NCBI GenBank assembly: GCA_964413755.1
Contig: CAYPTW010000057.1
Span: 1 to 16,519, forward strand
DNA from: XN24 sp964413755
GTDB lineage: Bacteria > Pseudomonadota > Gammaproteobacteria > Steroidobacterales > XN24
Direction of reading: 5' to 3'
Length of the DNA stretch: 16,519 nucleotides
Below are positions 7,028-14,732 of the stretch, in pieces. Below the pieces are notes generated by a model. That model saw only the letters and a list, made by a program, of their open reading frames with translations, had not been told where the DNA came from and made no database searches. A program made the position numbers and the translations under genes. How positions within the stretch are numbered: the stretch's first letter is position 1; the number at the start of each line of letters is the position of its first letter.

Positions 7028-7103
7028 GGGTGCTTAGCTCAGCTGGGAGAGCGTCGCCCTTACAAGGCGAAGGTCGAAGGTTCGATCCCTTCAGCACCCA
7101 CCA
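7028..7103 (+). tRNA. tRNA-Val (anticodon TAC)
   Basis: A complete cloverleaf: acceptor arms GGGTGCT (7028-7034) and AGCACCC (7093-7099), anticodon stem TCGCC/GGCGA around loop CTTACAA with anticodon TAC at 7061-7063, T-loop TTCGATC, discriminator A, and an encoded CCA at 7101-7103. It closely matches E. coli tRNA-Val(UAC). It begins 20 nt after the hupB stop with no own promoter visible, so cotranscription with hupB is likely. Confidence 0.97.
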
Positions 7104-7114
7104 GTTGAAGTTTT

Positions 7115-7191
7115 GGAGCGGTAGTTCAGTCGGTTAGAATACCGGCCTGTCACGCCGGGGGTCGCGGGTTCGAGTCCCGTCCGCTCCGCCA
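7115..7191 (+). tRNA. tRNA-Asp (anticodon GTC)
   Basis: A complete cloverleaf: acceptor arms GGAGCGG (7115-7121) and CCGCTCC (7181-7187), anticodon stem CCGGC/GCCGG with anticodon GTC at 7149-7151, T-loop TTCGAGT, discriminator G and an encoded CCA at 7189-7191. It is nearly identical to E. coli tRNA-Asp. Only 11 nt separate it from tRNA-Val, so both probably mature from one precursor. Confidence 0.97.
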
Positions 7192-7198
7192 TTTTGAG

Positions 7199-7227
7199 AG
7201 GGCGCCCGCGTGGCGCCCTTTCATTTT
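7199..7227 (+). terminator. Intrinsic terminator after tRNA-Asp
   Basis: AGGGCGCC (7199-7206) pairs perfectly with GGCGCCCT (7212-7219) around a 5-nt loop and is followed by TTCATTTT. It starts 8 nt after the tRNA-Asp CCA, so it should end the hupB-tRNA transcript. Only 45 nt separate it from the ppiD ATG, so ppiD needs either read-through or a promoter that I could not recognise. Confidence 0.85.
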
Positions 7228-7272
7228 CCGCTCCCGGCACAGTCCGGGGCGGCCTGGAGAGCCGAGGCTTTC

Positions 7273-9153
7273 ATGCTGCAGAAAATCCGCGAAAAGATCA
7301 CGGGCTGGGTTGCCTGGACCATCGTCATCACTATCGGCATCGTGTTTGCCGTGTGGGGCATCGACCTCAGCTTCACGCCGCGCCCGATGGCCGCCAAGGT
7401 CGACGGTGCCGAGGTCCCGGTGGAGCCGGTGCGCCGCGCCTACCAGGAGCAGGTGGCGCGCTTCCAGCAGGCGTTCCGCGGCGACGTGCCGGCGGAGATC
7501 GCCGACGAGATCCGCCGCGGCGTCATCGAGCAGTTCGTCAGTCGCGAGCTCCTGCAGCAGCGGGTGGTCCGGCAGGGCTACCGCGTCAGCGACGCGCAGG
7601 TGGCCGAGCAGTTGCAGTCCTACGAGGCCTTCCAGGTGGGCGGCCAGTTCAGCATCGAGGCTTACCGCGCCGCCCTTGCGGGCGCCGGCTACACGCCCGC
7701 GATGTTCGAGGCCGAACAGCGCCGCCTGCTGGAAATCCAGCAGCTGCAGGACGCCATCGTGCTCTCCAGTTTCGTCACCCCGAACGAGCTCCAGCGCCGC
7801 GTCGCGCTGCAACGCGAGCTGCGCGAAGTCGAGTGGGTGGCGTTGCCGCTGGAGCGCTTTCTCGCCGACGTCGAAGTCAGCGAGGCCGACGTCGAGGCGC
7901 GCTACCAGGAGAGCTCGGAGCGCTGGATGACGCCGGAGAGCGTGGACCTGGCCTACATCGAGGTGCGGCTGGAGGAACTTGCGCAGACGATCGAGGTGTC
8001 CGAGGAAGACCTGCGCGCCTACTACGAGTCCGAGGTCAGCCGCGAGCCCGAGCGCTTCCTTGGCCTGGAGCGGCGCAAGGCGGCGCACATCCTCGTCACC
8101 GGCGACGACGCCGAGGCAAGGATCGAGGCGCTGCGGGCCCGCATCGAGGCCGGCGAGGACTTCGCCGCCGTGGCGGAGGAGGCCTCCGACGACCCCGGCT
8201 CGGCGCGCCAGGGTGGCGATCTCGGCTGGGTCGAGCGCGGCATGATGGTGCCCGCTTTCGAAGACGCCCTGTTCGCCATGGAACCCGGCACGGTGAGCGA
8301 GCCGGTGCGTTCGGAGTTCGGCTGGCACCTGATCCGTCTCGACGAGGTGGAGCAGAGCGGCGGCGCGACGTTTGACGAAGTGCGCGATGAGCTGCTCGCC
8401 GAGTATCGCAGCCGCCAGGCCGAGGACCGCTACTACGACGACGCCGAGTCGCTGGCGACGCTGGCCTTCGAGAACCCGGACAGCCTGCAACCGGCCGCCA
8501 GCGCGCTGGGCTACGAGATCGAGACGGTGGCCGGCGTGACCCGCCAGGGCGGTCCCGGCATCGCCATGTCGCCGGCGGTGATTGCGGCGGCCTGGAGCGA
8601 GGGCGTGTTCGATCGGCGCGAGAACAGTGCCCTGGTCGAGCTCGACGACGACCGCGTCGTGGTGCTGCGCGTCAACGACTACCAACCGCCGCAGCAGCGC
8701 CCGTTGCAGGAAGTCGCAGAGCAGATCACGGCCGAGCTGCGCCGCGAGCGTGCCGCCGCACGGGTGGCCGAGCTGGCAGCGGAGGCGGAGACGCGCCTGG
8801 CCGCGGGCGCGCCCGTGGCCGAGGTTGCCGAGGCCGTGTCGGGCGACCATGTCGGCGGACTGACCGTGGTGCGCGACGATACGACGGCCCCGCCGGCGGT
8901 GGTCAGCGCGGCCTTCGCGGTGCCGCGGCCCGCCGGCGAGCCCGTGGTCAGCCGCGCGCAGGGCGCCAACGGGGAGTTCGTGGTGCGCGTGCTCTCCGCC
9001 ACGCCCGGCGGCATGGACCTGCTGCGTCCCGAGGAACAGCGCCAGCTGCGCGACCAGGCCCGCGGCGCGCGGGCCTCGCAGGAGCTGCAGGCCTACCTCG
9101 AGGACATGCGTCGCGGCGCCGACGTGACGGTGTTCGAGAACGCCCTGCAGTAG
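7273..9153 (+). CDS. ppiD: PpiD, periplasmic folding factor with parvulin domain
   Basis: PpiD is anchored in the inner membrane by one N-terminal helix and works in the periplasm next to the SecYEG exit, helping newly exported proteins fold. The 626 residues (E. coli 623) begin MLQKIREKITGWVAWTIV. A membrane helix lies at about residues 10-34, then a SurA-like chaperone region, then one parvulin-type isomerase domain at about 268-360 (RRKAAHILV, GGDLGWVERGMMVPAFEDALF, FGWHLIRLDEVE). The C-terminal part is rich in Glu and Ala and probably helical. E. coli PpiD's parvulin domain has little or no isomerase activity, and activity here is unknown. ATG 7273 has GAGG 5 nt upstream. A GTG at 7210 would start inside the terminator and add 21 unrelated residues. 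The next gene follows after 1 nt. Confidence 0.94.
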   Translation: MLQKIREKITGWVAWTIVITIGIVFAVWGIDLSFTPRPMAAKVDGAEVPVEPVRRAYQEQVARFQQAFRGDVPAEIADEIRRGVIEQFVSRELLQQRVVRQGYRVSDAQVAEQLQSYEAFQVGGQFSIEAYRAALAGAGYTPAMFEAEQRRLLEIQQLQDAIVLSSFVTPNELQRRVALQRELREVEWVALPLERFLADVEVSEADVEARYQESSERWMTPESVDLAYIEVRLEELAQTIEVSEEDLRAYYESEVSREPERFLGLERRKAAHILVTGDDAEARIEALRARIEAGEDFAAVAEEASDDPGSARQGGDLGWVERGMMVPAFEDALFAMEPGTVSEPVRSEFGWHLIRLDEVEQSGGATFDEVRDELLAEYRSRQAEDRYYDDAESLATLAFENPDSLQPAASALGYEIETVAGVTRQGGPGIAMSPAVIAAAWSEGVFDRRENSALVELDDDRVVVLRVNDYQPPQQRPLQEVAEQITAELRRERAAARVAELAAEAETRLAAGAPVAEVAEAVSGDHVGGLTVVRDDTTAPPAVVSAAFAVPRPAGEPVVSRAQGANGEFVVRVLSATPGGMDLLRPEEQRQLRDQARGARASQELQAYLEDMRRGADVTVFENALQ

Positions 9154-9154
9154 G

Positions 9155-10459
9155 TTGAGCAAGCTGCAGCTCCACTGGCGCATCCTGATCGCCATCGTCG
9201 CGGGCGTCGCGGCGGGGTGGCTGGCCGGCGAGCAGGGCGCGCTTTTCGGGGTCACTTTCTACTCGGTGTTCGACTTCGTCGGCACCCTGTTCATCAATGC
9301 GCTGAAGATGCTCATCGTGCCGCTGATCGTCTCCTCGATCATCGTCGGCGTGGCGGGCATCGGCGGTGGCGGCAACCTCGGTCGTCTCGGCGGCAAGACA
9401 CTGCTGTTCTACGGCGTCACCACCCTGATGGCGATCCTCATCGGGCTGGTGCTGGTGAACCTGGTGCAGCCGGGTATCGTCGACGGCGAGCCGGCACGCG
9501 ACCTGCTGGCGCTGGAGGAGAGCACGCGCGCCGTGGCCGAGAGCGTCGGCGCGACCGCCGGCAGCGGCGGCGGCGGGCAGCTGGCGCGCCTGTTCATGAG
9601 CATGGTGCCGCCGAACATCATCCAGGCCGCCGCCGACGGCCAGATGCTCGGGCTGATCTTTTTCAGCATCGTGTTCGGCTACTTCATGACGCGCGTCGAG
9701 AACCACCAGAGCGAGGCCATGTACCGCTTCTGGGACGGGCTGTTCGCGGTGATGATGAAGATCACCGGGTGGGTGATGACCTTCGCGCCCATCGGCGTGT
9801 TCGGGCTGGTGGCGCGCACCGTGGCGCAGACCGGCTTCGATGCGGCGCGGCCGCTGATCGTGTTCAGCCTGACCGTGCTCGGTGCGCTGGCGCTGCACGC
9901 GCTGATCAGTATTCCGCTCTTGGTGAAGACGCTGGCGAAGGCCAGCCCGGTGGCGCTGTACAAGGCCGCCGCGCCGGCGCTGCTGACGGCGTTTTCCACC
10001 GCCTCGTCCTCGGCCACGCTGCCGATCACCATGGACGCCATGGAGAAGCGCGCCGGCGTGTCCAACCGCACCTCCAGCTTCGTGCTGCCCCTCGGGGCGA
10101 CGGTGAACATGAACGGCACGGCGCTTTACGAGTGCGTGGCCGCCATGTTCATCGCCCAGGCTTACGGCCTGGAGCTGTCCTTCGGGGTGCAGTTCGTCAT
10201 CGTGGTCACCGCGCTGGTGACCTCGGTCGGCGTGGCCGGCATTCCCTCGGCCTCGCTGGTGGCGATCGCCATCATCCTGGCCGCCGTGGGGCTGCCGGTG
10301 GAGGCCATCGGCGTGTTGTTCGTTTTCGACCGCATCCTCGACATGGCGCGCACCGCCATCAACATCCTCGGCGACTGTGCCTGCGCGGTCATCGTGGCCA
10401 AGCTGGAAGGCGAGGAAGGCGTGCTGGTCGAGAACGGTCCGCAGCGGGCCCGGGGCTAG
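9155..10459 (+). CDS. Dicarboxylate/acidic amino acid:cation symporter (GltP/DctA family)
   Basis: An inner-membrane secondary transporter of the DAACS family (TC 2.A.23), which takes up glutamate, aspartate or C4-dicarboxylates with sodium ions or protons. The 434-residue product shows the family signatures: serine-rich hairpin SSSATLP at residues 284-290, NMNGTA at 318-323 (NMDGT in the archaeal GltPh), and a C-terminal motif with Asp392, Asp396, Arg399, Asn403 and Asp407. These match the GltPh residues that bind ions and substrate. The arginine matching GltPh Arg397 favours an acidic substrate over a neutral one. The exact substrate and coupling ion cannot be decided. The start is TTG at 9155, 1 nt after the ppiD stop and without a clear ribosome site of its own, so translation is probably coupled to ppiD. 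It converges on the FkbM gene with a gap of only 21 nt. Confidence 0.92.
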   Translation: MSKLQLHWRILIAIVAGVAAGWLAGEQGALFGVTFYSVFDFVGTLFINALKMLIVPLIVSSIIVGVAGIGGGGNLGRLGGKTLLFYGVTTLMAILIGLVLVNLVQPGIVDGEPARDLLALEESTRAVAESVGATAGSGGGGQLARLFMSMVPPNIIQAAADGQMLGLIFFSIVFGYFMTRVENHQSEAMYRFWDGLFAVMMKITGWVMTFAPIGVFGLVARTVAQTGFDAARPLIVFSLTVLGALALHALISIPLLVKTLAKASPVALYKAAAPALLTAFSTASSSATLPITMDAMEKRAGVSNRTSSFVLPLGATVNMNGTALYECVAAMFIAQAYGLELSFGVQFVIVVTALVTSVGVAGIPSASLVAIAIILAAVGLPVEAIGVLFVFDRILDMARTAINILGDCACAVIVAKLEGEEGVLVENGPQRARG

Positions 10460-10480
10460 ATAGACGCGGCTAGCGCGCCG

Positions 10481-11314
10481 TCAGATCGCCAGCGCGTGCG
10501 GATCAGGCGCCGCCGGACGCCTTGCCACCACCGGTCGCGTCCAGGCCAGCGTCTGCGGCCTCGGGTCCGCCAGCAGCTCGGCGCGTTCCACCTGCCGCAG
10601 GGCGCCGGGCTCGATCACCGCGGGGCTGAAACCCAGTTCCACCAGCAGGTCGAGCACCCCCGCAGGATGCACGTCGGCCTGGCGCAGGTGCTGCGGCGCA
10701 TACTCGGTGAGCACCGTGCGGCAGCGCGCCAGCGTTGCGCGTGCCCCCTGCAGGGCCTGGAACTCGAAGCCCTGCACACCCAGCTTGACCAGTCCCACCG
10801 GCCGCCGCGCGAGGCCCAGCTCGCGGCAATAGTCGTCCAGGCGCAGCATCCGCACGGGAAGGCGGTCGGCGCGGCCCGGGCGTAACGGCCGGCGTCGCCG
10901 CGCGCCGTAGCGATGCAGCGTGGCTTCGCCCGCGGTGTCGCCGATCGCGGCATCCACCACCACCACGTCGTCGGCGCGGTTGTGACTCAGGTTCTGCTGC
11001 AGCAGCCCGCGCGCCCAGGGATCTGGCTCGAAGGCGTGGATCGTCACGCCGCGCGGGGCGAGGCGCGACAGGAGCAGCGCGTACCAGCCGATGCTGGCGC
11101 CGACATCGAACACCAGTTCGCCCGGCTCCAGCTCGAGCCGACGCACCAGGAAGTCCGCCACATCGGGCGCATGCGTGCCGTGCAGGAATATCCCCGCGCC
11201 CGCAGCGTCGCGCACCGGGACGCGCAGTTCCAGGTCGAAGGCGCGCGCCTGGGCCAGCACCGTCTCGCGCCCCAGCACATAGCGTTGAACCAGCAGCGAA
11301 GTGGAGCGCAGCAC
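10481..11314 (-). CDS. FkbM-family SAM-dependent methyltransferase
   Basis: A class I methyltransferase of the FkbM type. This family methylates hydroxyl groups of sugars, polyketides or other small molecules, so the substrate cannot be predicted. The 277 residues contain SAM-binding motif I LVFDVGASIGWYALLLSRL (residues 67-85), the acidic ribose contact FEPDP (95-99), and the late motif LVKLGVQGFEFQALQGA (175-191). In most FkbM proteins that last motif reads K-I-D-V-E/Q-G. Here the Asp is replaced by Gly179, which may alter or abolish activity. The C-terminal 30 residues are Pro-, Ala- and Arg-rich. The start is GTG (complement of 11312-11314), 12 nt after the fabI stop, without a good ribosome site. 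It is probably the last gene of a gloB-mltD-fabI group. No signal peptide is seen, so it should be cytosolic. Confidence 0.85.
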   Translation of the reverse strand: MLRSTSLLVQRYVLGRETVLAQARAFDLELRVPVRDAAGAGIFLHGTHAPDVADFLVRRLELEPGELVFDVGASIGWYALLLSRLAPRGVTIHAFEPDPWARGLLQQNLSHNRADDVVVVDAAIGDTAGEATLHRYGARRRRPLRPGRADRLPVRMLRLDDYCRELGLARRPVGLVKLGVQGFEFQALQGARATLARCRTVLTEYAPQHLRQADVHPAGVLDLLVELGFSPAVIEPGALRQVERAELLADPRPQTLAWTRPVVARRPAAPDPHALAI

Positions 11315-11326
11315 GCCCGCGGTTGC

Positions 11327-12115
11327 TCAGTCTTCCGGCAGCGACATGCCGACGTGGCTGTAGCCGCCGTCGACATAGAGGATCTCGCCGGTGATGCCCG
11401 CGGCGAGGTCGGAGCACAGGAAGGCTGCGGCGTTGCCGACATCCTCGATGGTGACGTTGCGTTGCAGCGGTGCGATCCGCGCCACCTGGCCGAGCATCTT
11501 GCGGAAGCCGCCGATGCCGGCCGCGGCGAGGGTCTTGATCGGCCCCGCCGAGATGCCGTTGACGCGGATGCCGTCGGCGCCGAGGTCGGCGGCGAGAAAG
11601 CGCACGCTCGCCTCGAGGCTGGCCTTGGCCGGGCCCATGACGTTGTAGTTAGGCACCGCGCGTACCGCGCCGAGGTAACTCAGGGTCAGCAGCGCGCCCT
11701 GGCGGCCCTGCATCAGCGGCAGGCTGGCCTTGGCAAGTGCGGCAAAGCTGTAGGCGCTGATGTCGTGCGCCACCTGGAAACCCTCGCGCGTGACCGAGTC
11801 CACGAAGCGCCCGGAGAGCTGGTCGCGCGGCGCGAAGCCCACCGAGTGCACCATGATGTCGAAACCGTCCCAGTGCTCGCCCAGCGCCGCGAAGGCCGTG
11901 GCGATCTGGGCGTCGTCGGCCACGTCCATGCCGCAGGTGAAGCCGCCGCCGAGCTCCGCTGCCATGGCCTCGACGCGCGGCTTGAGCTTCTCGCCCTGGT
12001 AGGTCAGGGCCAGCTCGGCACCTTCGCGCCGCATGGCCTGCGCAATGCCCCACGCGATCGAGCGTTCGCTCGCCAGCCCGACGATCAGGGCGCGCTTGCC
12101 GTGCAGAAATCCCAT
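11327..12115 (-). CDS. fabI: FabI, enoyl-ACP reductase (NADH)
   Basis: FabI performs the last step of each fatty acid elongation cycle, reducing trans-2-enoyl-ACP to acyl-ACP in the cytosol. The 262 residues match the family length exactly (E. coli 262). The nucleotide-binding start GKRALIVGLASERSIAWGIA, the HSVGFAPRDQL segment, and the catalytic pair Tyr-x6-Lys in YNVMGPAK are all present. The C-terminal NVTIEDVGNAAAFLCSDLAAGITGEILYVDGGY is typical of FabI. The ATG at 12113-12115 is supported by AGGAG 8 nt upstream. The FkbM gene follows after 12 nt. Upstream, 66 nt separate it from mltD, and I see no convincing promoter there. In Pseudomonas the gene also lies next to ppiD, so this is conserved context with two genes inserted. 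The sequence gives no sign of triclosan resistance. Confidence 0.97.
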   Translation of the reverse strand: MGFLHGKRALIVGLASERSIAWGIAQAMRREGAELALTYQGEKLKPRVEAMAAELGGGFTCGMDVADDAQIATAFAALGEHWDGFDIMVHSVGFAPRDQLSGRFVDSVTREGFQVAHDISAYSFAALAKASLPLMQGRQGALLTLSYLGAVRAVPNYNVMGPAKASLEASVRFLAADLGADGIRVNGISAGPIKTLAAAGIGGFRKMLGQVARIAPLQRNVTIEDVGNAAAFLCSDLAAGITGEILYVDGGYSHVGMSLPED

Positions 12116-12181
12116 GTGTGTACTCCTCTGGTTACGGAGACCCGGACGCTCTGCGGCGCCCTGGCTTGCAGATGCGGTGCT

Positions 12182-13853
12182 TCAACCCCCGGACTGCGCC
12201 GTCACGTCCACGTGCAGCACCAGTCGCTGTCCGGGCTGCAGGTAGCGCTTCCCTTCGAGGTTGTTCCAGCGCCGGATGTCGTCCACCGAGACGTGGAAAT
12301 TGTTCGCGATCCGGTACAGCGAGTCGCCGCGGCGCACAGTGTAGTTGATGCGGCGGATCATGGCGCCGGCGCTGGGCGCGGCGGCGGCAGCCTTGTCGCC
12401 TCGCTGCCAGACCACCAGGGTGCGCCCCACCGACAGCGTGTCGCCCGGCGCCATGCCGTTCCACGCTGCCAGCTCGCGGTGGCCGACGCCGTGGCGTCGC
12501 GCGATCGACCATAACGAGTCGCCCTTGCGCACCGTGTACTCGCTGCGTGTACGGCCGGCACGCTGGCGCGCCTGGGTGTCCGCGAGGCGGTTCTCGGCGC
12601 TCAACGGGTAGTCCGAGACGCTGCGCGTGGAAGTCGGCACCATGAGATGCGAGCCGGCGCGGATCTGCGCGCCGCGCAGGCCGTTCACCGACTGCAGCAC
12701 CTTGACGGTGGTGTCGTAGCGTCGGGCGATGCCGCCGAGCGTGTCGCCCGGGCGCACGGCGTGCCGCTGCCAGCGCATGCGCTCTTTCGCCGGCAGGGCG
12801 GCGACGGCAGCGCCAAAACTCTCGGCCGCGGCCACCGGCACCAGCAGGCGATGCGGCCCGTCGGGATCGGTGGCCCAGCGGTTGAAGCCGGGGTTGAGCT
12901 TCTGCAGCGCGGCGAGCTCGATGCCGGCGAGCTCGGCGGCCACGGCGAGGTCGATCTGGCCGTCGAGCTCGACCACGGCGAAGGCCGGCTCGGGCGAGAT
13001 CTCGGGCAGCGTGACACCGTGGGCGTCCGGCGCGGCCAGCACCCTGGTCAGCCCGAGCAGGCGCGGCACGTAGACGCGCGTCTCGGCCGGCAGCTTCAGG
13101 CTCCAGAAGTCGGTTTCCAGGCCGAGCGAGCGGTTGCGGCGGATGGCGCGCGCCACCGTGCCCTGGCCGCAGTTGTAGGCGGCGACCGCCAGCAGCCAGT
13201 CGCCGTCGAACAGCTCGTGCAGGTAGACCAGGTAGTCGAGCGCGACGCGCGTTGACTCGAGCACGTCACGCCGCCCGTCGTACCACCAGTTCTGCTTCAG
13301 GCCGAAATGCTTGCCGGTGCTGGGGATGATCTGCCACAGGCCCGCGGCGCGCCCGTGCGAGTAGGCGAAGGGGTCGAAGGCGCTCTCCACCACCGGCAGG
13401 AAGGCCAGCTCGCCCGGCAGCCCGCGCGCCTCGACTTCGGCGGCGACGTGCGGCAGGTAGGGGCGGGCGCGGTCGAATACCCGGGCGAGGTAGTCCACGT
13501 GGTGCACGTACCAGTCGGCATGCTTCTGCACTTCCGCGCGCCCGGCCGGCGGAATGCTGAACTGCTCGCGCAANNNNNNNNNNNNNNNNNNNNNNNNNNN
13601 NNNNNNNNNNNNNNNNNNNNNNNNNNNNNNNNNNNNNNNNNNNNNNNNNNNNNNNNNNNNNNNNNNNNNNNNNTTCGTCCGCGCTGCCTTCTGATGAGAG
13701 GTCAGCGGCGCCCAGCGTGGCGCGGGTGACTGCGGGCGGTAATTCCGATTCCTCGTTTTCCGGCGCGGGTTTTTCCGTGGCTGGTGGCGTGGCGCAGGCC
13801 GAGAGCAGGGAGAAAACAGCCGCGAGGGCGAGCAGGAATGAGGTTCGGATCAC
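12182..13853 (-). CDS. mltD: MltD, membrane-bound lytic murein transglycosylase (interrupted by assembly gap)
   Basis: MltD is an outer-membrane lipoprotein that cleaves peptidoglycan between MurNAc and GlcNAc. The N-terminal piece (60 residues, from GTG at 13851-13853 with GGAGG 7 nt upstream) is a lipoprotein signal with lipobox LSAC, Cys20 as the lipidation site and Ala at +2, which favours the outer membrane. After 100 N (13574-13673) the reading resumes at REQFSIPPAG. The transglycosylase domain has catalytic Glu in PVVESAFDPFAYSHGRAAG (codon 13385-13387), LWQIIPSTGKHFGLKQ and AVAAYNCGQGTVARAI. Three LysM repeats follow, near 12780-12640, 12545-12400 and 12350-12200, each with a xVRxGDxLxxIA core. 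The two pieces are in different frames across the 100 N, so the true gap should be a multiple of three. The stop is TGA at 12182-12184. It starts 14 nt after the gloB stop. Confidence 0.93.
13574..13673. other. Assembly gap of 100 N inside mltD
   Basis: Exactly 100 undetermined bases, the usual scaffold placeholder, replace part of the MltD linker between the lipoprotein signal and the transglycosylase domain. The flanking reading frames are shifted relative to each other by the placeholder, so its length is not the true one. Any protein predicted straight through it from 13853 to 13266 is an artefact. Confidence 0.99.
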
Positions 13854-13867
13854 TGGCAGGCCTCCGC

Positions 13868-14641
13868 TCAGGCGAATTCGTCTTTCCAGCGCCGCACGGT
13901 CGCGAACACCTCGATGCGCGAGGCGAGTGCGTGACCGGCGTGGCGTCGGGCAGCGTCCTGGACGCCGGGCTGGTCGCAGCGCAGGAAAGGATTGATGCGT
14001 TTTTCCAGCGCCAGGGTCGACGGCAGGCTGGGGGTGTCTTCTTCGCGCAATGCCGCGACGTGCTCAGCGTGCTGCGCGATCTCGGCATTGCCGGGCTCGA
14101 CCGCGCGCGCGAAACGCAGGTTGGCGAGGGTGTACTCGTGGCCGCAGTAGATGAGGGTCGCATCGGGCAGGCCGGCGAGAGCGTCGAGCGATTCCAACAT
14201 TTGTGCCGGGGTCCCTTCGAACATGCGCCCGCAGCCGGCGCTGAACAGCGTGTCGCCGCAGAACAGGGCGCCGTGGCCGTAGAAGGCGATGTGGCCGGCC
14301 GTGTGACCCGGGATATCGATCACGGCAAAGCTCAGTCCCAGTCGCGGCAGGTCGACGTGATCGCCGCCGGCCACCGGGTGGGTCACGCCCGCCACCGGTT
14401 CCGCCGCCGGGCCCCAGGCCGGGATGTCCAGCGCCTCGCGCAATTTGGGGATACCGCCCGAGTGGTCCGGATGGTGATGCGTCAGCAGGATGGCGACCGC
14501 CTCGAGGCCCGCGGACTCCAGCGTTGCCAGCACGGGGCGCGCATCGCCGGGATCGACGATGGCGACGCAGCGCGGGTCCTCGCCGTGGATCAGCCAGATG
14601 TAGTTGTCGCGGAACGCTTTGACGGGTGTGACCTTGAGCAT
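13868..14641 (-). CDS. gloB: GloB, hydroxyacylglutathione hydrolase (glyoxalase II)
   Basis: GloB hydrolyses S-lactoylglutathione to lactate and glutathione, completing glyoxalase detoxification of methylglyoxal in the cytosol. The 257-residue metallo-beta-lactamase-fold protein shows the metal-binding motif THHHPDHSGG, then IPGHTAGHIAF, the metal-bridging Asp in FCGDTLFSAGCGRMFEG, and CGHEYTLANLRFA. The C-terminal glutathione-binding region is NPFLR. The family usually has Ala where the motif here has Pro (HHHPDH), a mild variation. The start is ATG at 14639-14641. A possible promoter, TTGGGG (14671-14676) and TAGAAT (14648-14653) 17 nt apart, would place transcription start at or next to the ATG. 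It heads the minus-strand pair with mltD, the same order as in E. coli. Confidence 0.95.
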   Translation of the reverse strand: MLKVTPVKAFRDNYIWLIHGEDPRCVAIVDPGDARPVLATLESAGLEAVAILLTHHHPDHSGGIPKLREALDIPAWGPAAEPVAGVTHPVAGGDHVDLPRLGLSFAVIDIPGHTAGHIAFYGHGALFCGDTLFSAGCGRMFEGTPAQMLESLDALAGLPDATLIYCGHEYTLANLRFARAVEPGNAEIAQHAEHVAALREEDTPSLPSTLALEKRINPFLRCDQPGVQDAARRHAGHALASRIEVFATVRRWKDEFA

Positions 14642-14647
14642 CGGGGC

Positions 14648-14676
14648 ATTCTATGTCGTTTGCGGGCAGTCCCCAA
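14648..14676 (-). promoter_or_regulatory. Possible gloB promoter
   Basis: On the minus strand TTGGGG (14671-14676) and TAGAAT (14648-14653) are 17 nt apart. The -10 box matches 5 of 6 consensus bases, the -35 box 3 of 6. The predicted start point falls at the gloB ATG (14641), so the transcript would be leaderless or nearly so. The -35 box lies in one arm of the palindromic element at 14667-14706. Confidence 0.35.
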
Positions 14677-14706
14677 CCGGTACCACGCCGGGGACTGTCC
14701 CCGGCG
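14667..14706. repeat. Palindromic element between gloB and the methyltransferase gene
   Basis: Two mutually exclusive hairpins overlap. CGCCGGGGA (14686-14694) pairs perfectly with TCCCCGGCG (14698-14706) around a 3-nt loop. CAGTCCCC (14667-14674) pairs perfectly with GGGGACTG (14690-14697), which is in part the same arm. The arrangement of one imperfect inverted copy (GGGCAGTCCCC) beside a strong palindrome recalls REP/BIME-type extragenic repeats. That it is a dispersed repeat family is inference from one copy only. It lies in the 91-nt divergent spacer and overlaps the likely promoter region of both genes. Confidence 0.65.
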
Positions 14707-14732
14707 GCGCTCCCCGGCTATGCTCTTGGCCC

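Noticed and set aside
7150..9255. A 701-codon open frame on the minus strand across ppiD and both the tRNA-Asp and symporter edges.
   Set aside because: It is an antisense shadow caused by high GC and few stop codons. Its C-terminal residues come from the reverse of tRNA-Asp, a common artefact, and the plus-strand PpiD is a clear homologue.
10460..10480. A shared terminator between the convergent symporter and FkbM genes.
   Set aside because: The 21-nt spacer has a repeated GGCTAG and a GCTAGC palindrome but no adequate stem or T tract.
10913..12514. A 533-codon plus-strand frame spanning FkbM, fabI and mltD.
   Set aside because: It crosses three real minus-strand genes and their spacers and has no recognisable domain.
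13266..13853. A single 195-codon frame running through the N gap.
   Set aside because: The second half is a shadow frame of MltD. The continuity is produced only by the 100-N placeholder.
14604..14732. A longer N-terminus for the YafS-like methyltransferase.
   Set aside because: It would overlap gloB and translate the palindromic spacer, and the residues do not resemble the family start.
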